From: Hyphomicrobiaceae bacterium UBA2767
GTDB taxonomy: Bacteria > Pseudomonadota > Alphaproteobacteria > Rhizobiales > Methyloligellaceae
Length of the DNA stretch: 15,748 nucleotides
Reading direction: 5' to 3'
Assembly (NCBI GenBank): GCA_002352635.1
Contig: DEIT01000182.1
Coordinates: 8,987 to 24,734, forward strand
The translations under genes and the position numbers were made by a program. The notes under the pieces were generated by a model. It did not search any database. It was given only the letters and a program-made list of their open reading frames with translations, and was not told where the DNA came from. Below, one piece after another: positions 7,967-15,152 of this stretch; positions within the stretch are counted from its first letter, which is position 1, and every line of letters begins with the position of its first letter.

Positions 7967-8388
7967 AGTCACGTAAGTCGCTGATACAGCTAAGACGTTT
8001 CGAGGTTGACGAGCGGCGGCAAACGGTCGCTGACATCGAAAACATGCTTGAGGATCTCAAGCAGATGGTTGTCGATCTGGAACGCCAGATTGAGGTCGAG
8101 CAGGAAAAGGCCGGCGTCAGTGACGTTAACCATTTCGCTTATCCGACATTCGCCAAGGCGGCGATCCAGCGGCGCGACAATCTTCAGAATTCGATCAAGG
8201 AACTTGAGGCGAAGCTTGAAGAGGCCCGCGGTGATTTGGCGGAAGCGTTCGAGGAACTTAAAAAGGTGGAGTTGATCGAAGAGCGGGACGCTGAGCGCAT
8301 GCGTTCACACAATGCTGCCCGCGAACAGGTCGAGCTCGACGAGATCGCCCTGATGCCGAAACTGGGCCTGGCCAGCGATCCTCGCTAG
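7963..8388 (+). CDS. fliJ: Flagellar export protein FliJ
   Basis: Small soluble protein of the export apparatus; in other bacteria it sits in the FliI hexamer like the F1 gamma stalk and binds the gate. The 141 residues are almost all helical and highly charged. Coiled-coil heptads run through about 15-55 (IENMLEDLKQMVVDLERQIE) and about 72-118. Length and composition fit alphaproteobacterial FliJ. The start overlaps the fliI stop as ATGA, so the two are translationally coupled. FliJ proteins have low sequence identity, so the name rests on position, size and coiled-coil pattern together. Confidence 0.88.
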   Translation: MKSRKSLIQLRRFEVDERRQTVADIENMLEDLKQMVVDLERQIEVEQEKAGVSDVNHFAYPTFAKAAIQRRDNLQNSIKELEAKLEEARGDLAEAFEELKKVELIEERDAERMRSHNAAREQVELDEIALMPKLGLASDPR

Positions 8389-8416
8389 GGCAGATATTCT
8401 TGCTCATTGGTTTCTG

Positions 8417-8443
8417 CGCGCTCAGATCTTCATTCTGAGCGCG
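8417..8443. terminator. Possible bidirectional terminator between fliJ and the sulfotransferase gene
   Basis: Perfect 10-base inverted repeat (CGCGCTCAGA at 8417-8426, TCTGAGCGCG at 8434-8443) with a seven-base loop, 28 bases after the fliJ stop. It overlaps the last codons and stop of the converging - strand gene. Neither side has a uridine run, so it may act weakly, with Rho, or only protect 3' ends. Confidence 0.45.
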
Positions 8444-9165
8444 TAAAGCTTCTCGTAGGCCGGGCGGGCATCATCCGCCAATCGTGACAATTCTCCGTCC
8501 AATTCCGGCACAGAATCCACTGGCGGTGCAAAGTCGGTCGAGCGCTCAACTGCGCCATACCAATGCGCTGCCCAAACACCGTCGCTTGCTCGCGGACCGG
8601 CAGGCCATTTCAACATTTCGTCGCAGAACGAAATTGAGCATGCTTCGCAAAAAAGAGTCAGCACGGCTTGTGGATTGCGCAGCACATCATCAGCGTCGAC
8701 TATCGGGGGGGCAGCTCCAAGATGCTCCGCTACCGTATCGAAAATCTCGAGCTGCTGACCAAACCCCAAATCATCAAATGTGACCGTTTCGCGTTTTGCG
8801 GCATAAGAGGCGACAACGCGGCACGGATCGCGGATGAGGAATACGTTTGTCACATGAGAAATCCAGTCACGCGGGAACCCGGCCAGCATGTGATGGGTCA
8901 TGTGTTTTTGGTAGTGGATGCGACCTGGGAGTTGCGCGGACAAGAGGCTTTCGCCAATTGCCTCGGGATCGGTTTCCATTCCCGCCAGAATCTCCTCCCG
9001 CATCGGATGATTGATCCTGCTTGCTGCGAGAAATGCTCCATAGAAAGGTTCATCGACGACGTCCGTATCGGGGCGGTTTTCGAAGCTGCGCATCATGGCA
9101 GTGGAGATGTTGCGCGGACCCGACCACGTGGCGATGCGGACGGTTTCATCGTCCTCGCCGCTCAT
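8422..9165 (-). CDS. Sulfotransferase-like P-loop protein
   Basis: A 247-residue protein of the sulfotransferase fold, presumably cytoplasmic since no signal peptide or membrane segment is seen. WSGPRNISTAMMRSF (about 14-28) fits the 5'-phosphosulfate-binding loop, and FLIRDPCRVVASY (about 109-121) the 3'-phosphate-binding motif, so a PAPS-like donor is plausible. DTDVVDEPFYGAFL and DGVWAAHWY match, from memory, the N-terminal half of plant branched-chain-aminotransferase-like proteins (Arabidopsis At3g05190 and At5g27410). The ATG overlaps the stop of the upstream aminotransferase gene by four bases, so the two are co-transcribed and probably translationally coupled. The substrate is unknown. 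Sulfotransferase activity itself is unproven; the domain could bind a nucleotide for another reaction. Confidence 0.85.
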   Translation of the reverse strand: MSGEDDETVRIATWSGPRNISTAMMRSFENRPDTDVVDEPFYGAFLAASRINHPMREEILAGMETDPEAIGESLLSAQLPGRIHYQKHMTHHMLAGFPRDWISHVTNVFLIRDPCRVVASYAAKRETVTFDDLGFGQQLEIFDTVAEHLGAAPPIVDADDVLRNPQAVLTLFCEACSISFCDEMLKWPAGPRASDGVWAAHWYGAVERSTDFAPPVDSVPELDGELSRLADDARPAYEKLYALRMKI

Positions 9166-10088
9166 GGCCGTTCAGTCTCGTTTTTGGCGAGCGCGCGATA
9201 GAGGGTGCGGAGTCTTGCCGTAGCTGGCCCGGGGAGGGCCACGCCTTCGTTGCCGATCTTGCGTCCATCGATCTCACCCACCGCAATGAGCCCGGCGAAT
9301 GTTCCGGTGACAAAGGCTTCATCCGCTCCGTAAACGTCCGTCAGGCTGAATCGGTGTTCATGTGCCTCGATGCCGTTATCGCGGCACAGCCGCAATATGT
9401 TTCCTCGTGTGATCCCGCCAAGGCAGTAGTCACCTGTCGATGTCCAGACCGCGCCGTTTCGCACAATGAAAAAATGCGTGGAGTTACACGTGGCAACGAA
9501 GCCATCGGGGTCGAGCATGAGCCCCTCATCCGCACCTGCTTTCGTTGCCTGAATGCAGGCGAGTATGCAGTTCAGCTTCGAGTGACTGTTGAGCTTGGGG
9601 TCCTGAATATCGGGCCCGGGCCGGCGCACATGCACGGTGAAAAGCCGTAGTCCTTTGTTTGCCGACTGGGCAGATGGAGATTTGTGTTCTGGAATGATGA
9701 CGACCGTAGCAGCGCCCACTGTCACGCGCGGATCCTGGTAGGGCGTCGCTTTCAGCCCCCGTGTCACCATCAGGCGGATATGAACGCCATCCTCCATGCC
9801 GTTGGCATCGAGACACTCGAAGATGCGGGCTCTGAGTGCGTCCGGCTCCAGACCGATATCGAAATCGAGCGCCTTCGCGCCTTCATAAAGCCGTGCGAGA
9901 TGCTGGGTCAGGAAAGCGACGCCGCCGTTATAGACACGCAGTCCCTCCCAGACACCGTCGCCCAGGATGAAGCCTGAGTCGAACACCGAAACCACGGCCT
10001 CGGCCCGGGGCATAAGTGTGCCATTGACTGAAATCAGAACATCAGCGTTGCGCGGGTCTTCTTCATAGTCGTGACTGCCCATTGCCAT
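9162..10088 (-). CDS. Class IV PLP-dependent aminotransferase (branched-chain / D-amino acid type)
   Basis: A 308-residue fold-type IV enzyme, of the family that includes IlvE and D-amino-acid aminotransferase. Typical blocks are VFDSGFILGDGVWEGLRVY (35-53), HIRLMVTRG (103-111), DYCLGGITRGN (220-230) and DEAFVTGTFAG (256-266). The probable Schiff-base lysine is K165 in DPKLNSHSKLN, with K171 a less likely alternative. The glutamate that usually contacts the PLP ring nitrogen (EG.. block) is replaced by T200 in VATCNSTHFF, so ilvE should not be used. The ATG at 10088 has AAAGGA upstream; an ATG six bases further in is also possible. It is the first gene of a two-gene operon with the sulfotransferase-like protein and is divergent from yajQ. 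The substrate is not deducible. Confidence 0.88.
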   Translation of the reverse strand: MAMGSHDYEEDPRNADVLISVNGTLMPRAEAVVSVFDSGFILGDGVWEGLRVYNGGVAFLTQHLARLYEGAKALDFDIGLEPDALRARIFECLDANGMEDGVHIRLMVTRGLKATPYQDPRVTVGAATVVIIPEHKSPSAQSANKGLRLFTVHVRRPGPDIQDPKLNSHSKLNCILACIQATKAGADEGLMLDPDGFVATCNSTHFFIVRNGAVWTSTGDYCLGGITRGNILRLCRDNGIEAHEHRFSLTDVYGADEAFVTGTFAGLIAVGEIDGRKIGNEGVALPGPATARLRTLYRALAKNETERP

Positions 10089-10182
10089 ATCGGGGCGATC
10101 CTTTCATGTTGCCTGTCACGGCCTAAGCAGGGTATGCGCACGAACATTCATGCCGGTCGCGCACCCCAATGAGGACCCTACA

Positions 10183-10668
10183 ATGCCATCATTCGATATT
10201 GTCTCTAAAACCGATTTGAGCGAAGTCGCCAATGCCATCGCCAATATGGAGCGGGAGATGGAGCAGCGATACGATTTCAAGGGCTCCAACTGCCGCATCG
10301 AGCACAACGAGGCGGAAATCACGATCCATGCCGATGACGATCTGAAGTTGCGGCAAATGCACGAAATGCTGCAGGGGCATCTGGCTCGGCGCAAAATAGA
10401 CGCCGGTGTGCTCGACTATCAGACACAGGAACCAGCGGCAGGACAGTCTGTGCGCCAGAAAGCTGTTGTGCGGCAGGGGATCGACCGTGATTTGGCCAAG
10501 AAGCTGGTCAAAGAATTGAAGGGCGCAAAGCTCAAGGTCCAGGTTGCCATCCAGGGCGACGAGCTCCGTGTGACAGGGAAAAAGCGCGATGACCTGCAAG
10601 GGGCAATCGCCCACATCAAGGAAATGAAGTCGGATATTCCGCTCCAATTCGTGAACATGCGGGACTGA
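10183..10668 (+). CDS. yajQ: YajQ family nucleotide-binding protein (DUF520)
   Basis: Small cytoplasmic protein of 161 residues, the normal family length. YajQ proteins bind nucleotides; the Xanthomonas member is reported to bind cyclic di-GMP and act with a transcription factor. Family motifs are the start PSFDIVSK, MEQRYDFKGS, IDAGVLDYQ, GIDRDLAKKLVKELKG and the C-terminal DIPLQFVNMRD. I chose the ATG at 10183, preceded by GAGGAC, which gives the conserved N terminus; an in-frame ATG at 10150 would add 11 unrelated residues. It is divergent from the aminotransferase gene and 59 bases before a lipoprotein gene. A link between cyclic di-GMP and the motility genes here is possible but only inferred. 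Confidence 0.95.
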   Translation: MPSFDIVSKTDLSEVANAIANMEREMEQRYDFKGSNCRIEHNEAEITIHADDDLKLRQMHEMLQGHLARRKIDAGVLDYQTQEPAAGQSVRQKAVVRQGIDRDLAKKLVKELKGAKLKVQVAIQGDELRVTGKKRDDLQGAIAHIKEMKSDIPLQFVNMRD

Positions 10669-10727
10669 TTGTGAATTTCCGCCTTGCGGCCGGGCACGAT
10701 AGAATGCGGAAAAACAAGGAACCCGAA

Positions 10728-11234
10728 ATGGCGAAAGCACTTCAGGCAGCGGCTTTGATTGCGGCGGCGTGGTCGTTGTCCGCTTGCGGCACATCGGGTG
10801 GCTCCGGTTCGGCTCCCGTTTCGCAGGGGCCGAAGACGACCGTGACCGGAACCACCGCTGTGCAAGTATACAGCCATCTCGCCAAACAGGTGCGCGCGTG
10901 CTGGTTCAATCCATCCTCTCCAGTCCTGACCAAACATGTGTTTCGCGGCGAGGCGGGTGCCAACACGACCGGCGCCAAGGTAACCAAGATCGCTATTTAC
11001 GATCAGGCGCCCGATCGCAAACGCGGCCTCAAGGCGTTCACGATTGATATCCAGCCAGAACGCAACGGTGCGCAGATTATTGCCCAGAACCAGCGCCTGC
11101 CTTACGCGCTCGGGCAAAAGCTCGTCGCCGATGTGGGATATTGGGCGCAGGGCGGGGCCAATTGCGAGGGACCGGCACAAGCTTCGAACACCGTATCCAG
11201 GGGTTCCGTGGCCGGGCCACGCGTTACCCAATAG
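10728..11234 (+). CDS. Predicted small lipoprotein of unknown function
   Basis: A 168-residue protein not recognised as a named family. From the ATG at 10728 (AAGGA seven bases upstream) it begins with one lysine, a hydrophobic stretch and the lipobox LSAC, placing the lipidated cysteine at residue 20. A Gly/Ser-rich spacer follows. The rest is a globular domain of about 110 residues (about 45-155) with RACWFNPSS and three further segments of alternating strand-like pattern; it faintly recalls periplasmic TonB/TolA C-terminal domains, a weak resemblance only. A GTG at 10671 would put 19 charged residues before the signal sequence and is unlikely. It is probably co-transcribed with yajQ. Confidence 0.72.
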   Translation: MAKALQAAALIAAAWSLSACGTSGGSGSAPVSQGPKTTVTGTTAVQVYSHLAKQVRACWFNPSSPVLTKHVFRGEAGANTTGAKVTKIAIYDQAPDRKRGLKAFTIDIQPERNGAQIIAQNQRLPYALGQKLVADVGYWAQGGANCEGPAQASNTVSRGSVAGPRVTQ

Positions 11235-11279
11235 GCAAAAGACAACCGGCGCGTGTCGAATATTGATCCAATTCGCCGC

Positions 11280-11313
11280 GAGCAGCCGATTTCTGCTCAA
11301 TACTGTCTTTTTT
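11280..11313 (+). terminator. Weak intrinsic terminator after the lipoprotein gene
   Basis: GAGCAG (11280-11285) and CTGCTC (11293-11298) form a six-base stem with a seven-base loop. A run of six T follows at 11308-11313, nine bases after the stem. The distance to the T run is long and the stem short, so efficiency is doubtful. It would separate the yajQ-lipoprotein unit from the next gene. Confidence 0.38.
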
Positions 11314-11449
11314 CGCTCCTTCGCGCCTGTCGAAATTTTCGGCAAGCCCTAAGCTGAAATGTGCTGGCGTCTATCTTTCGCCTAGTTTTTCGCGATGATG
11401 ACGGGTGTGGCCGGTTCGGCAAACTCGCCCTTGCGTATGTTGCGGTTGA

Positions 11450-14110
11450 TTGGGGGCTCACATCAGTAACAACACGTCATCTGTCATTCGTTCGGACGAC
11501 ACGGTAAACGGTGACGTCGTGATTGTCGGTGATGTCAAGGTCGAAGGCAAAGTTCACGGCAATCTGCAATGCGGTTCGCTTCTCGTGGTCAAGGGAGGCG
11601 CGATAACCGGCAACGTCTCCGCCGATCGGGTAATTGTTTGCGGACGCGTAGCAGGCTCCATTGACGGTCAGGACATCGCACTCAAAGAGAGTGCCGTCGT
11701 CGAAGGCGCAATATACTACCAACAACTGACAATCGAAAAAGGAGCCGTCCTGAAGGGCACGTCACGCCCTTCCAGAATGCCCCTTCAAGTTCCTGCGAAA
11801 GAGAAACAAAAGGCGGTTCCTGTAAGTGTGCCGTTGCGTGCAGTCGGCATCGGACGCGCGGTCGCGTCGTTCACGCGGGAAAATATCAAGCTGAGCATCC
11901 CGAGACCAAAGCTGATCGGACTTCACCGACGCGCTACGCGCAATGACGTACAAATCCGTCGAGACAAGCATCCTTCCGCGATTTCGATCATCCTGCAGGA
12001 AATTGATCAGGCAGTTCGGCTTTTCGCATTGCGCCTCAAGACCAAAACAAGCCCGAAACCTGTAACGCCGGCCTATCTCATTCGCCCGAGAAAGCCGAAG
12101 ACGGCTTGGCGGTTCCAGTTTCATGTTCTCTCACCGCTTGCCAATCTTTCAGTCATAGCGGCGGCGGCACTTCTGACGGTGGCGCGTGCATACGATCCCG
12201 CACCGGCAATTACCTATCCGCTCGCCAAGACTGTTGAAGTTCCGGCAGATCGAGAGCTTGTATTGCTTGACGCCAGGGGCAGGCCGTTTGCACGGCGCGG
12301 CGGGTGTGTGGACTCGCCCGTCACCTATGGCGAAATCCCGGAACATTTTATTGATGCACTGCTCGCAGTGGAGGATCGTCGCTTTTTTGCTCATGTGGGC
12401 ATCGACCCAATCGGCGTGGTTCGTGCGGCGGTGACCAACTATGCTGCGGGGAAAATTGTCCAGGGTGGGAGCACAATTACCCAGCAGCTTGCGAAAGTCT
12501 CCTATCTCACACCAGCAAAGTCATTCGAGCGCAAGGTCAAGGAGGCTATCGCGGTCTTGCGTCTGGAGGGTGCTCTCAAGAAGGAGGAAATTCTCGAGCG
12601 CTATCTCAGCCGGGCCTATTTCGGCGAAGGGTGCTTCGGATTGCGTGCCGCTGCGCGATACTATTTCAAACAACCTGTCGCCAAATTGACGATTTCGGAG
12701 TCGGCGATGCTGGTTGCGCTCCTGAAATCTCCAACCCAGCTGACCCACGACAAGGATGCGCTTGAGAGTCGTGAGACCCATGTGCTTGACGCGATGGTCA
12801 ACTACGGCCGGCTCGAGCCTAGTTTGCGAGACGAAATAAAGCCCGCGAAAAGACGCAACAAGAAGGCTCGATCCTTTGGCGCGTTTTATGCGGATTGGAT
12901 CGCCGACACAGCGAAGGTCGCTGATAGGGCCGGGTTTGCGCCTCTACCAATTCGGACCAACTTTGACCCTATGCTCCAGCGTGCCGCAGACAATGTGGTT
13001 GGCAGTACCCTTCGTCGGTCCGGACACGAGCGCTGGGCCGGGCAGGCGGCATTGGTCGCGATGCGGCCCGACGGCCGGGTTCTCGCCATGGTCGGCGGCA
13101 AGGATTATCGGCAAAGTCAATTCAACAGGGCAAGCCAGGCTCTTCGCCAGCCGGGTTCCTCTTTCAAGGCATTCGTTTATCTGGCGGCATTGAGGGCCGG
13201 GGGCAGTCCCGACATGATGGTAGTCGACGAGCCGATCACGATTGGCGACTGGAACCCGAAAAACTACAACGGTCGGTATCAGGGTATGATGCCGCTCAGG
13301 CGCGCTTTTTCGTCATCGATCAACACCGTTTCAGTCCGGTTGACCCAGGCGCTGGGGCCGATGCAGGTTGCGAAGGCAGCACGGGATCTGGGAATCACGA
13401 CACCGATTTCAGATGAAGATCCAAGCATCGCACTGGGAACGTCGGAGGTTACTCTGCTTGGTCTCACCTCCGCATATGCTGCTTTTGCGGCAAATGCTTA
13501 TCCGGTGAAGCCCTGGGGTGTTGTCTCTCTTGGCAAGAATGGTGCAAAGACCGGACGGCCGCCAAAGGGCGCCGGTCGTTGGCGCCTGACCGAGAGCGAG
13601 TCGATGAGGGAATTCCTCCAGGCGACAGTTCAATCGGGAACGGGACGTGCGGCGCAGCTCTCGATCGCGTCTTATGGCAAGACCGGCACAAGCCAGAACT
13701 ATCGTGACGCGTGGTTTGTCGGGTTTGCTGGCAACCTTGTGGTCGGCGTCTGGGTTGGCAATGACGACAACTCACCGATGAACCATGTAACCGGCGGCAA
13801 TTTACCCGCTCAAATGTGGAAAGAATTCGTGTCCCAGGCCCGCCACGTTGATCGGAACTTCAATCAAGAGCCATCCAAAATCGCAGCCTTCAAAGCGTTG
13901 CCGTCGCACCATTCAGCGAGCAACGTGCAATCGGCTGCACTCCAATCGGTGCTGCTGACATCCGAGCAGCGCTACGCCGGGGACTATTTCAATGACCCGA
14001 GAATTGGAAACGCAATGCTGGTTGGTCCAGCCGCATCATATCCAGAGCGCCAGCCGATATGGCGGCCACACCGCCGGAGCGGGACGTGGGATCCATTTGC
14101 GCCTGACTAG
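11450..14110 (+). CDS. Bactofilin fused to a bifunctional class A penicillin-binding protein
   Basis: One open frame of 886 residues joining a cytoskeletal scaffold to a peptidoglycan synthase. Residues about 10-105 form a bactofilin beta-helix domain of short repeating turns (VIVGDVKVEGKVHGN, VIVCGRVAGSIDGQ). A linker (about 106-228) is rich in Lys/Arg. One membrane helix (about 229-248) puts the bactofilin in the cytoplasm and the rest in the periplasm. The glycosyltransferase (GT51, about 265-460) has EDRRFFAHVGID with catalytic E308 and GGSTITQQLAKV. The transpeptidase (about 500-800) has SSFK (S570), SIN (S623) and KTGT (K744). All catalytic motifs are intact. Caulobacter PbpC and BacA interact as separate proteins, so tethering is the likely role. 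The start is unsure: TTG 11450 follows an in-frame TGA and lacks a clear ribosome-binding site. A short ATG frame (11395-11469) would join if the G run at 11452-11456 were one base shorter. Confidence 0.9.
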   Translation: MGAHISNNTSSVIRSDDTVNGDVVIVGDVKVEGKVHGNLQCGSLLVVKGGAITGNVSADRVIVCGRVAGSIDGQDIALKESAVVEGAIYYQQLTIEKGAVLKGTSRPSRMPLQVPAKEKQKAVPVSVPLRAVGIGRAVASFTRENIKLSIPRPKLIGLHRRATRNDVQIRRDKHPSAISIILQEIDQAVRLFALRLKTKTSPKPVTPAYLIRPRKPKTAWRFQFHVLSPLANLSVIAAAALLTVARAYDPAPAITYPLAKTVEVPADRELVLLDARGRPFARRGGCVDSPVTYGEIPEHFIDALLAVEDRRFFAHVGIDPIGVVRAAVTNYAAGKIVQGGSTITQQLAKVSYLTPAKSFERKVKEAIAVLRLEGALKKEEILERYLSRAYFGEGCFGLRAAARYYFKQPVAKLTISESAMLVALLKSPTQLTHDKDALESRETHVLDAMVNYGRLEPSLRDEIKPAKRRNKKARSFGAFYADWIADTAKVADRAGFAPLPIRTNFDPMLQRAADNVVGSTLRRSGHERWAGQAALVAMRPDGRVLAMVGGKDYRQSQFNRASQALRQPGSSFKAFVYLAALRAGGSPDMMVVDEPITIGDWNPKNYNGRYQGMMPLRRAFSSSINTVSVRLTQALGPMQVAKAARDLGITTPISDEDPSIALGTSEVTLLGLTSAYAAFAANAYPVKPWGVVSLGKNGAKTGRPPKGAGRWRLTESESMREFLQATVQSGTGRAAQLSIASYGKTGTSQNYRDAWFVGFAGNLVVGVWVGNDDNSPMNHVTGGNLPAQMWKEFVSQARHVDRNFNQEPSKIAAFKALPSHHSASNVQSAALQSVLLTSEQRYAGDYFNDPRIGNAMLVGPAASYPERQPIWRPHRRSGTWDPFAPD

Positions 14111-14147
14111 GATGAAAGGCGAAACAGAGGTTGAAGATAGAGACACT

Positions 14148-15008
14148 CTAGTTCCGACCCTCTTCGAGAATTGATTTCAGGGCATCGATCTTGGGAGAGC
14201 CCGCACCCTTTCGCCAGATCAGCAAGGTTGCCGCCTTGTCCAGCCCCGGTGGCAGGGCGTGCTCGCTGAGCCGCTTCCGCTCGGGAAAGGTCTCGAGCAC
14301 GCTCTTGGGTAACAGAGCGACCCCCATTCCAACAACAACACAGCCGAGCATCGCATGATAAGAGGACAGCTCGATCGTGTTCTCCGGCATCGCGCCACGC
14401 TGTTCATACCAGGTTTCCATGCGTTTGCGATGCGGGCAGCCATGCTCGAATGCAATCACCGTTGGTGGCGGCAAACTGTCATCGCCGATCGGCGCATGGT
14501 CCTTCTTTGCGACGATGATGAGATCTTCCTCGAATGCGATGAAGCTCTCGAACTGCTCCTCGGCGACGGGTTCGGCCACAAGGGCTGCATCTATTTCCCC
14601 AGCAAGGATCGCCGTTGCCAGTTGGGTCGGATTTCCGGTTCTCAGCTTGAGATCGACATCTGGAAAGCGGCGGTAATACTCCGTCAGCGGGCCGGGTAGG
14701 CGCACTGCCGCCGTACTTTCCATCGCGCCCAGACGAAAAAGCCCTTGTGGGCGCGGGTCCTGCACAGCACTTCGCGCTTCCTCCGCAAGAGAGAGCAGGC
14801 GCTCCGCATAGTCGAACAGGGTTTTACCCGCCGGCGAGAGATGCAGCTTCTTCCCTTCACGGATGAAGAGCTGCGTGCCCAGGTCTTCTTCAAGCTGTTT
14901 GATCCGTGTTGTTACGTTCGACTGCACCCGGTGCAGCTTCTTCGCGGCATGGGTAATGCCGCCTTCCTCCACCACCGCGCGGAAAATCTTCAGACCGCTC
15001 AAATCCAT
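14148..15008 (-). CDS. LysR-type transcriptional regulator
   Basis: DNA-binding regulator of 286 residues, a normal LysR length. The winged helix-turn-helix (about 1-60) is clear: LKIFRAVVEEGGITHAAKKLHRVQSNVTTRIKQLE, with LFIREGKKLHLSPAG completing the wing; here it is cited as 6-40 and 48-62. The effector-binding domain (about 90-280) has LRTGNPTQLATAILAGEIDAALV and GMGVALLPKSV. It faces away from the globin gene across 144 bases that contain a palindrome close to its own start, the usual layout for a LysR regulator controlling itself and its divergent neighbour. It converges with the bactofilin-PBP gene, 37 bases apart. The effector is unknown. Confidence 0.93.
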   Translation of the reverse strand: MDLSGLKIFRAVVEEGGITHAAKKLHRVQSNVTTRIKQLEEDLGTQLFIREGKKLHLSPAGKTLFDYAERLLSLAEEARSAVQDPRPQGLFRLGAMESTAAVRLPGPLTEYYRRFPDVDLKLRTGNPTQLATAILAGEIDAALVAEPVAEEQFESFIAFEEDLIIVAKKDHAPIGDDSLPPPTVIAFEHGCPHRKRMETWYEQRGAMPENTIELSSYHAMLGCVVVGMGVALLPKSVLETFPERKRLSEHALPPGLDKAATLLIWRKGAGSPKIDALKSILEEGRN

Positions 15009-15022
15009 AATCTCTCCAAGAG

Positions 15023-15047
15023 AATGAAAATATCTCTATTTTTCATT
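15023..15047. promoter_or_regulatory. Palindromic probable LysR operator
   Basis: AATGAAAA at 15023-15030 is repeated in inverted form as TTTTCATT at 15040-15047 with a nine-base spacer. The spacer extends the symmetry (TA...TA) with one extra base. The AT-rich interrupted dyad with T-N11-A spacing is the usual LysR box form. It lies 15-39 bases upstream of the lysR start, a position suited to autorepression. Binding is inferred. Confidence 0.5.
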
Positions 15048-15152
15048 TTAAATGATGTTCTGGCGTTCGCAAATAACAATCGCGGGCTGCCACGTCCTTT
15101 GTCTGGCGGTTCGCACAACAAATGAACCCGTCAAGACAAGGATGCGAAACCG

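Noticed and set aside
9591..9606. Apparent loss of the catalytic lysine in the aminotransferase
   Set aside because: An ungapped alignment to D-amino-acid aminotransferase puts Asn at the lysine position. From memory, the plant homologue has the same one-residue-longer loop with lysine at the place of K165, so the lysine is probably present.
10419..11345. 308-codon open frame on the - strand over yajQ and the lipoprotein gene
   Set aside because: Both + strand genes have good starts and recognisable features, whereas this frame has no recognisable domain and its composition looks like an antisense shadow.
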